Positions 1 through 11,621 of a stretch of DNA of 64,000 nt are shown here, in pieces. A model generated the notes under the pieces. The model was not told where the DNA came from, made no database searches, and saw nothing but the letters and a program-made list of their open reading frames with translations. The stretch spans positions 5,691,049-5,755,048 of the forward strand of contig OY986974.1 in assembly GCA_963920575.1 (NCBI GenBank), read 5' to 3'. Every line of letters starts with the position of its first letter. Within the stretch, counting starts at the first letter, position 1. A program made the translations under genes and the position numbers. The DNA is from Narthecium ossifragum (taxonomy: Eukaryota > Streptophyta > Magnoliopsida > Dioscoreales > Nartheciaceae).

Positions 1-523
1 CTTACATCTTAATGAGGGGGAGAAATATAGATACTGTACTCTTTTTCCTTCACCAAGGCTTTTTCGCACTGGGTTTTCCTTGACAAGGTTTTAATGAGGC
101 AGTCTTGATAACCTGATATCTCTCTAAAGAATAGTGCACTCTTTTCCTTCACTGAGTTTTTATCCCATTGGGTTTTGCTTAACAAAGGTCTTTAACAAGG
201 CGCATTCTTATACTAATGGTCATTCAAGGAGGAGTGTTGTGAATCACGTGTAAATAGAGTGAATGACCATTACCTACCATCATTAATGAGGGTTGAAATT
301 TACTTTCACCCATGTGATGATACTTTGTCTCATATGTACTCAAATGCCTAAAAATAGGCATTGGCTGATGGATGAAATGGAGATCAAAGAGAGGAAGTAG
401 AGAGCAGCATAAGAGAAGTTTCACTCTCTCTCTCTCTACTTGTGTTCATCCTTCCTCTCTCCTTCGTTCTCTAATTGAAGTATAGTGTGTGTATGTTCTT
501 TAGAACACATATACATTACAACA
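1..523 (+). mobile_element. 3' end of a Ty1/copia-type LTR retrotransposon
   Basis: The first 234 bases contain two copies of the 'ttttccttcac...gggttttsctt...aaggt' segment that commonly follows the polyprotein of plant copia elements, plus a GGGGGAG purine run near base 20. A purine-rich tract at 226-234 (polypurine-tract-like) directly precedes an LTR starting TGTTGTGAATC at 235. The coding part and 5' LTR lie left of the window, so the 5-bp target duplication cannot be tested; the candidate right copy is GTTTC at 524-528. The copia assignment is by sequence style of this 3' region, not by a visible reverse transcriptase. Confidence 0.7.
235..523 (+). repeat. Copia 3' LTR
   Basis: This 289-bp LTR begins TGTTGT and ends ACAACA, a perfect 6-bp terminal inverted repeat of the TG...CA type. 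It directly follows the polypurine-like tract at 226-234. A CT-rich run at 422-442 lies inside it. Confidence 0.7.
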
Positions 524-1003
524 GTTTCATTTTTTATTTGATTAGTTCAGCCGGATAACTCCAAAAGCCCCCCTCCCCCTCTTTACTCTTTATTCAAGAA
601 CTTTCTCAAGCAAGAGCATAATGAAACCCTAACCCTCAAAGAACATGATTAATACTACCTAGACCAAGACCGTCCATGCCTCTAGATGTCCCTGGCACTT
701 GCTCCAGGCAGATCCTTGGAGCTAGCGAAGCTGGGTGCCTACAAACGATATATTATCAAATTTGATTCGAAGGATGTTGTTGACAAGGCGCTGATGGTCT
801 TTCTGTTGGGAGGCTGACCAGCTTGACGAGGTTCATATCCTCCGTATATCAAAGGACTGAACAATGTGGAGGTTAATCTAACTTGTACTAGGGCCTGTTG
901 TATCTGAAATAGGATAAAAATAGTCAGTGAAGCATTGCTCGAAGACTAACAAAGCCAAATTATATGGGTGATTTGTGCACTTTTATTGTCCGCTTTTGGC
1001 CAG
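524..1003. other. Intergenic, no gene recognised
   Basis: No supported coding region was seen. A short stretch near 715-800 reads like a fragment of a retroelement RNase H-type domain (FDSKDVVDKA), too short to call. Sequence from about 930 to 1003 resembles the region next to the 5S motif in Cassandra-type TRIM LTRs. Confidence 0.4.
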
Positions 1004-1067
1004 TAGGTCACCCATCCAGGAATCGCTTCAAGGCAAGCACGCTTAACCTTGGAGTTTTCTGGCGGAT
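1004..1067 (-). repeat. 5S rRNA-like segment, possible Cassandra TRIM relic
   Basis: On the minus strand this stretch resembles the 3' half of plant 5S rRNA: the plus strand reads AGGTCACCCATCC, then AAGCACGCTTAACC and TTGGAGTTTTCTGG, in the same order as the reverse complement of 5S rRNA. The spacing is close to normal but with mismatches and no complete gene, so it is not a functional 5S gene. Plant Cassandra TRIM elements carry such a 5S segment in their LTRs, and the neighbouring 'cgcttttggcc...attgtccgc' motif fits that family. The family name is an inference. Confidence 0.5.
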
Positions 1068-1697
1068 CACTACCATCACGGCTTTAAATCGCATTGTGTC
1101 TTACAAGGGTTACTAATATACTTATTATCTACGTGGGGTTATTTATCCGGTTACCTGGTTCGACCACATGCCCTCTAGGCGAACACTGACACCATCTACC
1201 CCGGGTCTTACACGTCGGTTCTCCTATTGGATGTAATTGTCAAAGAGGAGGAGCTATGCTGGTTACGAAGGAGATTGGGAAGGAGACAAACTGTGCATGG
1301 TGTTTTTATGTCAGAGGAGTTCGGGCAATTTGCGATCTCGACGGTCTTTGGGGCAAGACCGTTCTTACATAGATCTTGTAAATGTAGGGTAGACTGTATA
1401 GCACGGTGCTACCGGATCTCCCGTGCGGACTTTGTTTGGCCCCCGGATGAGGGCCTGGAGGCCCTTGAGGGGGTGGTTGTAGCTTGTCTTGAACCTTAGT
1501 CGTTAGGCTTAGCTACCGCCGGAGGACTCGGGTGAGTTTTGCATGGTCTGGTGATGAGGCCCTCGAGGCCCTGGATTGTATTGTGTAATTGGTCATAGGT
1601 GTTAACCTCTTGGCTCAACTCATCAAAAAAAAAAGAAAAAAAAAAGAAGCCTCTTATGATGGTTATTCAATCAGATGCAAGTGTGTATAGATAGAGC
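1068..1697. other. Retroelement-like intergenic sequence with A-rich tail
   Basis: A 90-codon open frame at 1227-1499 shows no recognisable domain. The stretch ends with 'ggctcaactcatc' followed by an A-rich tract at 1624-1648. A similar 'TTTGGCTRA' plus A-tail end occurs near 2360-2385, 23176-23212 and 49664-49695. This suggests a LINE-type 3' end but proves nothing about coding capacity. Confidence 0.35.
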
Positions 1698-2400
1698 TTG
1701 ACGATAAGAATTGGTGTCTGTTGGTTTGGAGAAGATGGCATGGAATGGTGTTTGGTTGAGAAGATGGAAGCTACTGACGTGCAAGAAGCAGAATTGAGGA
1801 CTTTCACGAGGGGTTTACAAGAGACATCTGTTAATCATAGCGTGCGCAAAACAGTTTTTGAGTTAGACTCACGGGATTTGGTGGAGTTGCTCAACGGAAG
1901 GAGATGCTAGTTGCGGCACCTTGGTGTCCTTCTTTAGCAAGCTTGTTGGATGGCAACACACTTAGGGCGCGTTTGGATGCGTGTATTAAGGCCGAATCCG
2001 GTGGATGCGTGAATCTGTGGATTTCGTATCCCACACATCCATCTGTTTGGCTCGCATGCCGAATCCAAAAAAACAAGATCCGCATAGGGTGGATTCCAAA
2101 AACGGTGTCCGGTAGACGCCGCGCGTGGTCTCCGCGAGAGCGGATAAGGCGGATACAATCCGCCGAATTCCAGATCCCGTGGATAGCCAAACGCGCCCTT
2201 AGAGGAGGTGTATATGACCTATATTCCACCGGGTGAGAATGCTAGAGCGGACAACTTAGTAACTTTGGGTAGGGCTAGTACATATGGGTTTATATGGTCA
2301 AATGAGGATGGGTTTCCATATCCACACCTATTTATTTGATGTAATCTTTGGTGTGTAACCCATCCATTTGGCTAAATTAATAAAAAAAAGAAAGAAGTGT
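1698..2400 (+). mobile_element. LINE-like RNase H-domain remnant with A-rich 3' end
   Basis: The reading at 1698-1910 (for example VFELDSRDLVELLN) and the continuation after 2202 (ENARADNLVTLGRAS) resemble the end of the RNase H-type domain of plant non-LTR retrotransposons, where an acidic 'DS' strand is followed later by a 'N..AD.LA' helix. The frame is broken by stops and by a 234-bp MITE. It ends near 2385 with 'tttggctaaattaat' and an A-rich run. No reverse transcriptase is present, so this is a short 3' fragment. Confidence 0.4.
1965..2198. mobile_element. Tourist-like MITE (PIF/Harbinger type), TTA duplication
   Basis: The element starts GGGCGCGTTTGG and ends CCAAACGCGCCC, a perfect 12-bp terminal inverted repeat, and is flanked by TTA at 1962-1964 and 2199-2201. 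The 234-bp length, lack of coding capacity and 3-bp TTA duplication fit Tourist-like MITEs. It interrupts the RNase H-like remnant. Two relatives lie at 18916-19042 and 31743-31920. Confidence 0.85.
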
Positions 2401-4045
2401 TGTCAACTGTGTGCATGTGAATGAGATCACATGTCCACTATTGATGAATGACGAATCACATGCCCACTATTGATGAATGATTACTTGATACATTTATTGT
2501 AGATATGAGACAAAGCATTCAATGATGCTTTGTCACACCCCGACCCAGAAAACCCATCTGAGCCGAGGCGTGAGGGGAAACCTACGCTATTCATCTCCAG
2601 CTGGCGCGATACAAAGCGGAAATTAGAGAAAAACTTAAACAATTTATTCCAGAGGTGAAACAGAAATTCAATCTACATAACATCAGTTGTACTATTCAAC
2701 ACTTGATACAAATCTTCCAATAAAAGAATATAATACAGTAATCCCAGAATTCCTCAAATATACATAAATTACAAAATCTGCCAAAAGTACAACAATCGTC
2801 CTCCAGCAACCTCAAACACCTCTGGATGTAGTCGCGCCACCAAAAGCTGATCCCGCCGGCTCTATTGAAGAAGAACTGGCGCCTGCACCTGCAAACGCAG
2901 CCCGGGTAGGAGTGAGCGATAAGCTCAGTAGGGTTCTACTCTACGACACACTGAAGGGAGGAAAACAACAACAGTGTTGTCTCCCCGCTCAAGCCTAAGG
3001 AATGCCACGGGGTTCACTACAAGAAAAAACACCTATAGCGACCAAATATTTGCGACCACATCAAACTAGTCATAATATATATAGCAATAGCCACAAAAAA
3101 AGATTTGGTAGCCATAAAATATAAAAAAGTCATTTATCAGCGACCAATATGTGTGGTCGGAAATAGTAGTCATAAAATCTAAACTTTCAGCATATTTGCG
3201 ACCATATGTGTGGTCGCTTGACTGATATATAATAATAGCGACGAGTTATTTGGTCGTAAAAGATAATTTATTAATATATAATTTTCCTGGATAGAATATG
3301 CGACCATAACTTGGTCACAAAAACATCCGATTTATATTATTTTATAATATTAAATCTTCTAGGCGGTTTTTTGCAAATATAGGCCCTAATCCCTTAACTC
3401 CTAATCCCGACCTCAACTCCTAATCCCGACCGTCTCCTCCCGAGGAGAGGTCGCGGTCGCCGTCGCCGTCGCGCCCGACGAGTGGTCGCCACCGTCGCCG
3501 TGGTCGGATCTCCGTTGCCCGACGAGTGGTCGCCACCGTCTCATCCTCCTCTCCTATTCCGCGGGGACCTCCTTCCACGGCGAACCCGACCTTCGCTCGC
3601 TACCCACCTCCTATCTCCGTCGTCATCGCCACGCAACCGTCCTCGAGCCTATCATCCTCGTCGGTGAGCTCTCTCTCTCTCTCTCTCTCTCTTACTCCCC
3701 CCTTCGTCCCCATCCCGCGCAGCTCCGTGATCGCGTCACCGCCGCGCCATGGTCGCCGGCTCGAGGCTCGTCGGTGAGCGCTCCCTCCCTCTCTCTCCCT
3801 CCCTCCCTCTCTAGATCTCTCTAGATCTCTCTAGATCTCTCTCTCTCTGTCTCTGTTTCTTTCTCTCTCCCTCCCTCTCTCCCTCCCTCCCTAGTCCCTC
3901 CCTCTCTAGTACTCATCTGGTATCAATCCGGTTCCCGTAAGCCCCTCTCCTGCGTCTCTCTCTCTCTCTCTCTATTCCTATTGTCTTATTCCGATCAGGT
4001 ATACATAATTGGATTTGTTCTCATCGTTCCATCTCATCTCCATCC

Positions 4046-4415
4046 GGCAGCTCTGATCCCTTTGTCCGAGTTACGCCAGCCGGAGGCGATGAAGCACTAT
4101 GATCTGGAAACGGATATCGAAGTCCTTGATCTCATCGATACTGCTTCGAGACAGAAGGAGGTCCGGCCTTTGTAACTTGCTTTCATTGAGTTTTCGTTTA
4201 GATCGACAGGTTATTTAGCTATATCTTTTGATTCATGGAAAAAATGGTCAAATTTGGCTTTTTTATTTTGTTTTTGCTCTACTTGGAAATGTTAGGCCAC
4301 GATCCTTGCGAAGTTATATTGGGGGAGACGCGAGGGAGAAGCTATGCGCGGCAGTGGAAGATCTGAAGCTGGATTCGCTGGTCGTGGGAAGCAGAGGCCT
4401 CATCCAGCTCCGTAG
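4046..4415 (+). pseudogene. Captured universal stress protein gene fragment
   Basis: Two exon-like blocks encode parts of a plant universal stress protein (USP-A domain, nucleotide-binding fold). The first, about 4046-4160, reads [20 protein letters not shown] followed by [14 protein letters not shown]. The second, about 4303-4415, reads [20 protein letters not shown] followed by VGSRGL, the conserved C-terminal helix and the G-S-rich ATP-loop region. An intron-like gap lies between them. An extra G near 4321-4325 shifts the frame inside the otherwise conserved YWGDARE motif, and the N- and C-terminal parts of the domain are absent. The fragment lies wholly inside the CACTA element, so transposon capture is the simplest explanation. 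Confidence 0.8.
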
Positions 4416-5131
4416 GTATATTTGCGGATCATAATTATCTCACGTCCTCATCGCTTTGTCCCGTGATATTGATATAAAAAAAGAGTATGAGATGATGCCC
4501 AAGATTCCAGATAGATTTTTAGGTGCTTATAAGGACTTGAATATTAAGATGGTCAGGAGTCAACGTCTGTTCAGATGTTACCTGCAAATCTATTTACCAT
4601 AATTTAACCCAATGTCGACGAAAACGATGGCCACTGATGTCAAAAAGCACTGTCTTGATCCTTCTCATTGCAATCGGAAACATTGAACTTCCATTGGTTG
4701 TTTTTTCCCATCATTTTCTGATCTATTGTGTATGATTTCAGTTCTATTTTGGCCAGCTCACAAACAATGCACATTCCTCTCAGGGCATGTTCAACTTTGA
4801 TTATAAGGTTTGTTATACTTAACGCTAGCTTAATTGAGTTTGTAATTGCTTTGAGATCACTATTTATGAACTATAATGTATTCAATGCTGACTTTACAAC
4901 TTGTAGCTGCCTATAGCTGATATCTTATTTGGAGTGAAAATGTTGGCCAAGACTTATTTGATTGTTCCTCATCTCACACTTGATTGTTTAAGCTTCTCAC
5001 TGGTCTGAATGCAATATTTGTTTGCTGAAATTGGTGCAATGTTCATACCCTAAGCAGAGACTTTATTAACTCAGTTTTATTCTCATCAGCAATTTATGCT
5101 AATATATTTTCTTTTTCTCCTCTGATGCTAG

Positions 5132-5935
5132 GACTTTTTTTGGAAAACCAGCATTCTTGACGGTATCAGGCCAACTTAATGCGGAAACATATGCTTCTGC
5201 TCTTTCTGATGTATGATTTTCCTCCTAACTATGCTCCCTTTTGATACTTTGGGTAATGCGGTGTATTGGTATGCCATGCCTGAATTAGTTTAATCTTTGT
5301 TGCCTTCCAGGTTTATACATTTGGTCCTACTTTTAGGGCAGAGAATTCGAACACCTCAAGGCACTTAGCTGAATTCTGGGTAGTTATTCGGTCAACGTTT
5401 TCCCTTGGTGGACGTGGTTTATAATTTTTTATGTGTGAATTGATGTTCCATCCTATTTTCTTGTACTGCTAAGATGATTGAACCCGAAATTGCATTTGCT
5501 GATCTGGATGATGACATGGCCTGTGCCACTGCGTATCTCCAGTATGTAGTAGGTTTCCTCTTAGCTTGACTACTGCTATATCCTCCACTTGGTGTTATCT
5601 TTCAATGATTCATAGTAACAGTTATTTCTTTCTTGCATGTTAAGTATGTTCTTGAGAATTGCAAAGAAGACATGGATTTTTTTGATAAATGGATCGAGAA
5701 AGGAATTATAAATAGACTAACAGTACTCACTATATCTTTCTCTTTTCAATTCTGTAGCTATTATACCAATTTGATCTTTTTAAGCAGTATATTGGTATTT
5801 TTTCTAATTAGTTTTTGCTGTTTATTAACTGTTCTGCTCTATGTACAGGACGTGGTTGAAAAGGACTTCATTCAGCTAACATATTCTGATGCTGTCGAAC
5901 TCCTCTTGAAAGCCAATAAGAAATTTGAATTTCCG
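5132..5935 (+). pseudogene. Captured asparaginyl-tRNA synthetase fragment (five exons)
   Basis: Five consecutive exons with their introns match the catalytic part of cytosolic asparaginyl-tRNA synthetase, a class II enzyme that charges tRNA-Asn. The blocks are 5132-5210 (FLTVSGQLNAETYASALSD), 5311-5379 ([20 protein letters not shown] then EFW, class II motif 2), 5474 to about 5552 (MIEPEIAFADLDDDMACATA), about 5640-5723 (KYVLENCKEDMDFFDKWIEK) and 5849-5935 (DVVEKDFIQLTYSDAVELLL). Most splice borders are still GT-AG. The first block has one extra T in a run of seven, shifting the frame, and everything before motif 2 and after KKFEFP is missing. It cannot make a working enzyme. Position inside the CACTA element and retained introns point to capture at the DNA level. 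Confidence 0.88.
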
Positions 5936-8486
5936 GTAGTACATAGTCCTTCCTTGGTTCTATTCTTAGCTTGTGATCCATGAACTCCGTGAAACTGGCA
6001 GTGATATCCTGGGATTGGGTTTCTGCCATAATATTCTCAATTTTGTTGCACAACGCCCTAGTTCTATTGTTATAGGCAAGCAAACAACTTCTCAAACTTA
6101 AATCTTCATATAGGTGAACCATGTGATTTGACATGAAAAGTACCTTCTGAAAAGTCATAAAGAAAACTTAAATTTTGCTTTCGTCAAGATCAAATCTGGA
6201 CAGTTAACTATGCAAATTTCAGGGTGTGTACTAAAGTTTGAATGCTTGTCACACTGTCTTGTTAAACTGTGGCCCCATACTTTTGCCTTATCAGATCCAA
6301 TCTATGAGAATATAAACTTTGATTTCTTATTGTGGGCAACTTGATTGGATTCAGAAGGCCTAGCACAAAGTGCAGGACTGTGGCTATATGATGCTGATTG
6401 AAGTAAGCAAGACAAATCTTTTATCCACAGCACTACTTCGTATTATTAGCAATCAGTTAGATGTCTTGAATCACATTTGTTTATGTGTAAATAAACTGTG
6501 AGACATGTCAGAAACCCATCTCAGTTAATCATATAAACAAGTTATTGAATGCACTCTTTCTTATTGACCTTCCTTGCCTTATATTTCACATATATAATTT
6601 TCTGATTGTCATGGTCAATGTATTTACGATTGGAATTCTGCTTATATTGTGCTTAGCAATGTTGATATGCATTCGAATAAAAAGTTATATATCGTACTGT
6701 GCCTGAGAAAAGTTAGAAGTACAACTAATAGCAATCCTTCAGATACATGCTTTATCCTGCCTTTTGCCTTCTTTCTCTCAGTAGCAAACATGTGTCTCCT
6801 AAACTTTCTTATTCCTAAATCAAGCACTTGTTGGGTCCTTCTCCTTAAAACAAACATTGTTTCATTTTCTGTTTGAATATTAAATCAGAAATATCATAAT
6901 CTCGTTTTCTTATCAAATTTTAATATAGATGGTAATTATTGTCTGATTTCATAAGCAATGATGATTGGTTTCTTGTTTCTTGCCTTCCTAGTTGTAGTTT
7001 AAAAGGGAATTCGACATTTATATTGGGAACAATACTGCATGTCAACCATGGAGCGATTTGCGGACTAGTTTGGGACGATGAAGCTATGGTTTCCTGCAAG
7101 GAAGAAATGACTAGTGGCATGATGATCCAATTCATGATGTTAAGCTCATTACTTTTGTAATAGAACTTGTATTTTCCATGATGCTTCAACAAATTGAAAT
7201 ATTTCAATTAGAAAGCATTATTTTGGATCAAAACATTTTTTTAGATGAGAAATTGAATTGTGACTTTGAATTAATATGAAGTTTTATTATTTCAAGTTTT
7301 GTAGTTTTAAATAGCGTGGTTAATATTGAGCAAATTGTTATAATGACTACATTTTTTGTCATAGTTAGTATTTATTTTAAGTGACCAAAAATTACTATTT
7401 GCGATCAGAACAGTGGTCACAACAAATAGAAATAATGAGCTCTTTTGTATTATTTGCGACCAATATGTGGTCATAATTGCTTCTACAGCTACCATGAGGA
7501 ATCAAAATAGCGACCAAACATATGGTCGCTATTGCGCTACTTATTGCGACCAAATTGGGGTGGTCGCCATGAGTTGGTGTCTTTAGCGAACAATTTGTTG
7601 AAGTTTAATGCGACCAAGAAATATACCAATTGCGACCAAAGTTGGTCGTTAATACTTAACCTTTTGCGACCAACTTGACTTGGTCGGAAAGTATTAGTTG
7701 TGACCACTTATTTTTTACCACTTGGCGACTAAACGGAAATGGTCGCTAAAGCCCCGAAATGGTCTTTAGTGACCATATTGTGCACTTATTGCGACCACCG
7801 TATTGGTCGCTAAAAGTCTTTTTTCTTGTAGTGGTTCCACAACCCCTGTCGACTACCCCGAGGATCCTACTCTTCTCAACCGACCACGCTGGGACACATT
7901 CTCCAAACACGCTGGGAGGAAACAGAGAACCAGAACCAGTAGGATCACCCTTACCCAGCAGGAAACCACTGCCTGGGGACCATGTCAGGGGCACCGGCAA
8001 CCATCCTTAGCACTTGGCCTTAGGAGACCAACACGACCTCTAAACCTCAAACACTAATCAGAGTCAACTAGCGTGCATCCTCAATCACAAGAGATTCAGA
8101 TGATCCAAGATCACACCCTATTCCTGACTACCCAGCCGCGGTCCTAAGGCTAGATCCGAGCTACCCGAGAGCCTCGGATCGGCGATCAACCCATCGCATG
8201 CCTAACCTCAAATGCCTCTAATGCAATCAAAATGCATGCAATGCTCAGGCACAGATAACAATATATAAGCATGCAACAAGATGTCATTAATCATACAGGA
8301 CTAGGCATAGCTTACAGCTAGCCAAAGGGTAAGCATAGCAAAGGCCTCAAATACAGAATGACTAAGCTAACCAAACAACATCTGAGCAAAGCATGAATAC
8401 AGAAATACAGTAGTCTTCAGTGCCCTCTTGCACCTGACAGACTAAGGTTCCACAGTTACCCCGCAGGTAACTGGCCACATTTATAC

Positions 8487-10900
8487 TGTCGCGCCCCGAC
8501 CCGCGAAAGTCCAACAGGGCCGGGCGACGCGAACCGGAACCTAACCAACGCGGAAAAAGAACGGCGAGGGTTCCCTCTAACCTATGGGTCTCCCTAGCAA
8601 TTCACCAAAAGCATCCCAAAATAAAGATACAATATTATATTCAAGCCTCGAACCACAGATTTAAAACTCAAGTGTTAAATATACAAATCCTCAGAGAGGG
8701 GAAGATTCAAAATACAACATCACTCCCATACGAGACTATCTAACATAGGATAAAAGCTGGTAAACGATCACCACCTCTCAAAGTCCACCAGGCGCCGCCG
8801 CACCGCCAACCAACTGCCCGGTAGGGGCCAAGGAAGAAGAGCTGACGCCTGCACCTGCAAAACGCAGCCCGGGTAGGAGTGAGCACTAAGCTCAGTAGGG
8901 ATCTACACTACGACACACAGAAGGAAGAGGGAAACGCAACAGTGTCGCCCTCAAGTGGAATCTGGGTGTATACAGGGGTCCCATAACCCCACTGCGTGTC
9001 CCTGAGGCCCCGATCATGGTCTTCCAGCCGAGCTGGTCACATGTCATGTCACACTCAGTAGCAGGAAACGACACTGCTAACTCTCAACAGGACACTGAAC
9101 ACTGTTTGGTGGGAAGAGACACCACTGAGTAGGCAAAATCCTCTACTCAAGAGTTTTAAGAAGAACCGGACACCGGCTACACCTCAGATCCAACTCGAGG
9201 CCGACACGACCTCTACAATCATCAAGCCATAAGTGTACCAGTCATCTAAGCCTATCATCGGATCGACTGGACATCACAATTCAACCGGGTCCTAACAGCC
9301 CAACCCCGGTTCTAGGGCTAAGTCCGAGCTTCCAGCCTCGGGACGGCGACCCAAGGATCACCCACGCCCTAACCAATGTAACTAATGCACACAACAACAA
9401 TGCATGCTATGACATACACAGATAATAGGAAAGGCATGCAACAGTATGTCAAACATCATATAAGTCTACTGGATCGCTGCAGCGGTACCACCAACCGCTG
9501 CCAGCCGATCCGCAGCGGGTCCCGGCATTACGACGGTACCGCGACCGTCAACCGCGGACTCCTGCAACGGGAAGCAACCCCGAAAACGATGATGTACAAA
9601 ACACAATATAATATTATATTCCGAAATATAATATTATATTCAAAAACACCCAAAGCCTCTACTTATGGGCTAATTGATCCCGTCGATCCGACATCCAAAC
9701 GACGTCGGATTCAAGATCCAACTTAATCACCAGTAGGTGTATATACCAGGATCATCATATCCAAATTTCATAAACATCCAACGGTTGGATTAACGGGAAA
9801 CATTAATCAAAATTCGCTGATTAAACCAACTTACCCTTTAATTGCTGCAACGCAGCCCTCCAGCAAACAATTCACCAGAAATCGTAAATAAATCGGAAAA
9901 ATACGAAACAAGATGGAATGGAAAGCTAACGAGTAGAGCTACAACTGTTATGTTTATGAAAAGCCAAGATCATGTACTCTTCGGCCGAAAAACTCGCCGA
10001 AAGCCGGCTGTTTCTCAAGAACAGCAGAAAACCAGAAATCCGAGACTAATGATCCATACAACCTACTCAAATCTCAACTGATTAACATGAAACTTGAATC
10101 AGTTATTCTACAAGGCATAAGGAATCCAACAAAGCAAGGATCAACAAGATCCAACGGCTAGATCTCAAGAAAACCCAAAATAAACACAGTAGGTATAACC
10201 CTACCTAGCTGCGCTTTCCTCGGCTGATTTCCCGCGATTTGATCACCAACAAGCCTCCAAACCACTTCAGGGATCTTCCTCTAGTTGTCACGGATCCAAC
10301 GAGCAAAAGAACACCCAATTTGGTGGTCGGAGGAGGGAGAACGGAGATAGGAAAGCTCGGCTGCCGGAACAGGGGAAGAACAGAGCTCTCGGGAGAAGAA
10401 GAAAGGAGGAAGAAGAAAGAGAGGAGAAGGAGGAAGAGGAGGGGAAGAAAAGAGGGGAAGGGGGGAGGGGAAAGCCGGGAAAGCCGGGAAAGAGGGGAAA
10501 AAGTTGGGGGAGGGGAGGAGAAAGTCCTCCCCCTCTGACAGGGGAGAGCGACGGCCAACGGCGGCCGTCCTCGCGAAGCAGAAAAACCAACCGACCTATG
10601 AATCTCAAGGGAGGATCGATCCTTCATGACGATTCACAAGGCTTTCTGGCACGAAGAGGATCGATCCCTTAGCCATAGAGGATCGATCCTTTGTGTGCTG
10701 AAAGCTAAACTTGGGCAAGAACTCAAGCTCAAGTCCGGATCTTTCGATCCCGGGTCCACCTAGCCATTCTAAACAAACACTAACACATACAAGGCCAGTG
10801 TGTGCACACGCGGGTGTGAAACAAACCAACAAGGCGCAATTTACCAAATTGCCCTTGCGGTCTACAACGAGCCACAGGGGTAGAGGGGCAGGTCCTCACA
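8487..10900 (-). repeat. Chromovirus 3' LTR (left copy)
   Basis: This 2414-bp LTR starts TGTCGCGCCCCGACCC and ends GTCCTCACA on the plus strand. It includes the imperfect tandem 'ataatattatattc' near 9604-9640 and a purine-only block at about 10376-10530. It differs from the right copy by scattered substitutions and a few indels, such as an extra 9-bp GGGAAAGCC unit near 10475-10490. Confidence 0.92.
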
Positions 10901-10973
10901 TCCTATTACCCTTAAAGGAAATCTCGTCCCGAGATTCGATAAGGGTAGGGCTCGGAACAACAAAACAGCTACA

Positions 10974-11603
10974 CTAGAGGACAGGACAAGAAGTACCTGG
11001 ACAAAAAAACAACTGCGGAAACTCCTGCCGCATGCGCGCCTCTTTCTCCCAAGTGACCTCCTCGGTGCCTCTGTGCCTCCACAATACCTTGACCAAGGGA
11101 ATCGTCTTGCCCCGCAAGACCTGATCCCTCCGGTCAAGTACCTGAACCGGCTGCTCAACAAAGCTCACGTCTGCCTCAAGCTCAATGTCATCCACCCTGA
11201 TGACATGAGACGGGTCTGGGTGATACTTCCTCAGCATCGACACATGAAAAGTCGGGTGCACAGCAGACATGTGCTGAGGAAGATCCAAGCGGTAAGCTAC
11301 CTCACCGACCCTCTCTAAGATCTCAAACGGCCCGACAAACCTCGGCGCCAACTTGCCACCTCTGCCAAACCTGACAGAACCTCTGTACGGCGATGCTCGC
11401 AAAAACACTCGGTCGCCGACTGCAAACTCTAACGGTCGTCGCCTCTGATCTGCATAACTCTTCTGTCGGCTCTGAGCCGTCAGAAGCCTCTGCCTGATCT
11501 GCACTAACCTCTCTGACGACTGCCTGACGATGTCTGGACCGGTGAGTGAAGCCTCTCCAACCTCTGTCCAGCACACTGGGGAACGACACGGCCTACCGTA
11601 CAA
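10974..11603 (-). pseudogene. Chromovirus integrase C-terminus with chromodomain-like tail
   Basis: The reading begins within the conserved ALYGRPCRSP region of Ty3 integrase, continues through the GDRVFL and LAPRFVGPFEIL strands of the DNA-binding part and the HPTFHVSMLRKY motif, and ends with a chromodomain-like segment (LVKVLWRHRGTEEVTWE). It is separated from the catalytic part by an in-frame stop at 11622-11624. The chromodomain-like tail is thought to direct integration to particular chromatin. The start methionine is internal and not biological. Confidence 0.85.
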
Positions 11604-11621
11604 CGCCTCGAAAGGCGCTAC

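Larger units (their letters stand above)
3015..7833 (+). mobile_element. CACTA (En/Spm) transposon carrying host gene fragments
   Basis: The element starts CACTACAAGAAAAAA at 3015 and ends with the inverse TTTTTTCTTGTAGTG at 7833, flanked by perfect 3-bp duplications GTT (3012-3014 and 7834-7836). Subterminal arrays of GCGACCA / TGGTCGC occupy about 3040-3260 and 7385-7815, as expected for transposase-binding regions. No transposase (TNPD or TNPA) reading was found, so the element looks non-autonomous. Its interior holds a GC-rich segment with long CT repeats (3400-3980) and exon-intron pieces of two host genes, listed separately. The orientation given is that of the captured genes. Confidence 0.9.

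Noticed and set aside
1227..1499. 90-codon open frame on the plus strand
   Set aside because: No recognisable domain, unusual composition for a plant gene, and it lies in retroelement-like sequence.
3482..3777. Open frames in GC-rich, CT-repeat sequence
   Set aside because: Low-complexity Pro/Ser/Arg reading inside the CACTA element; probably captured 5' UTR-type sequence rather than a gene.
10205..10627. Open frames in the chromovirus LTRs (also 16548-16954)
   Set aside because: They come from the purine-only block and exist in both LTRs; LTRs do not encode proteins in this family.
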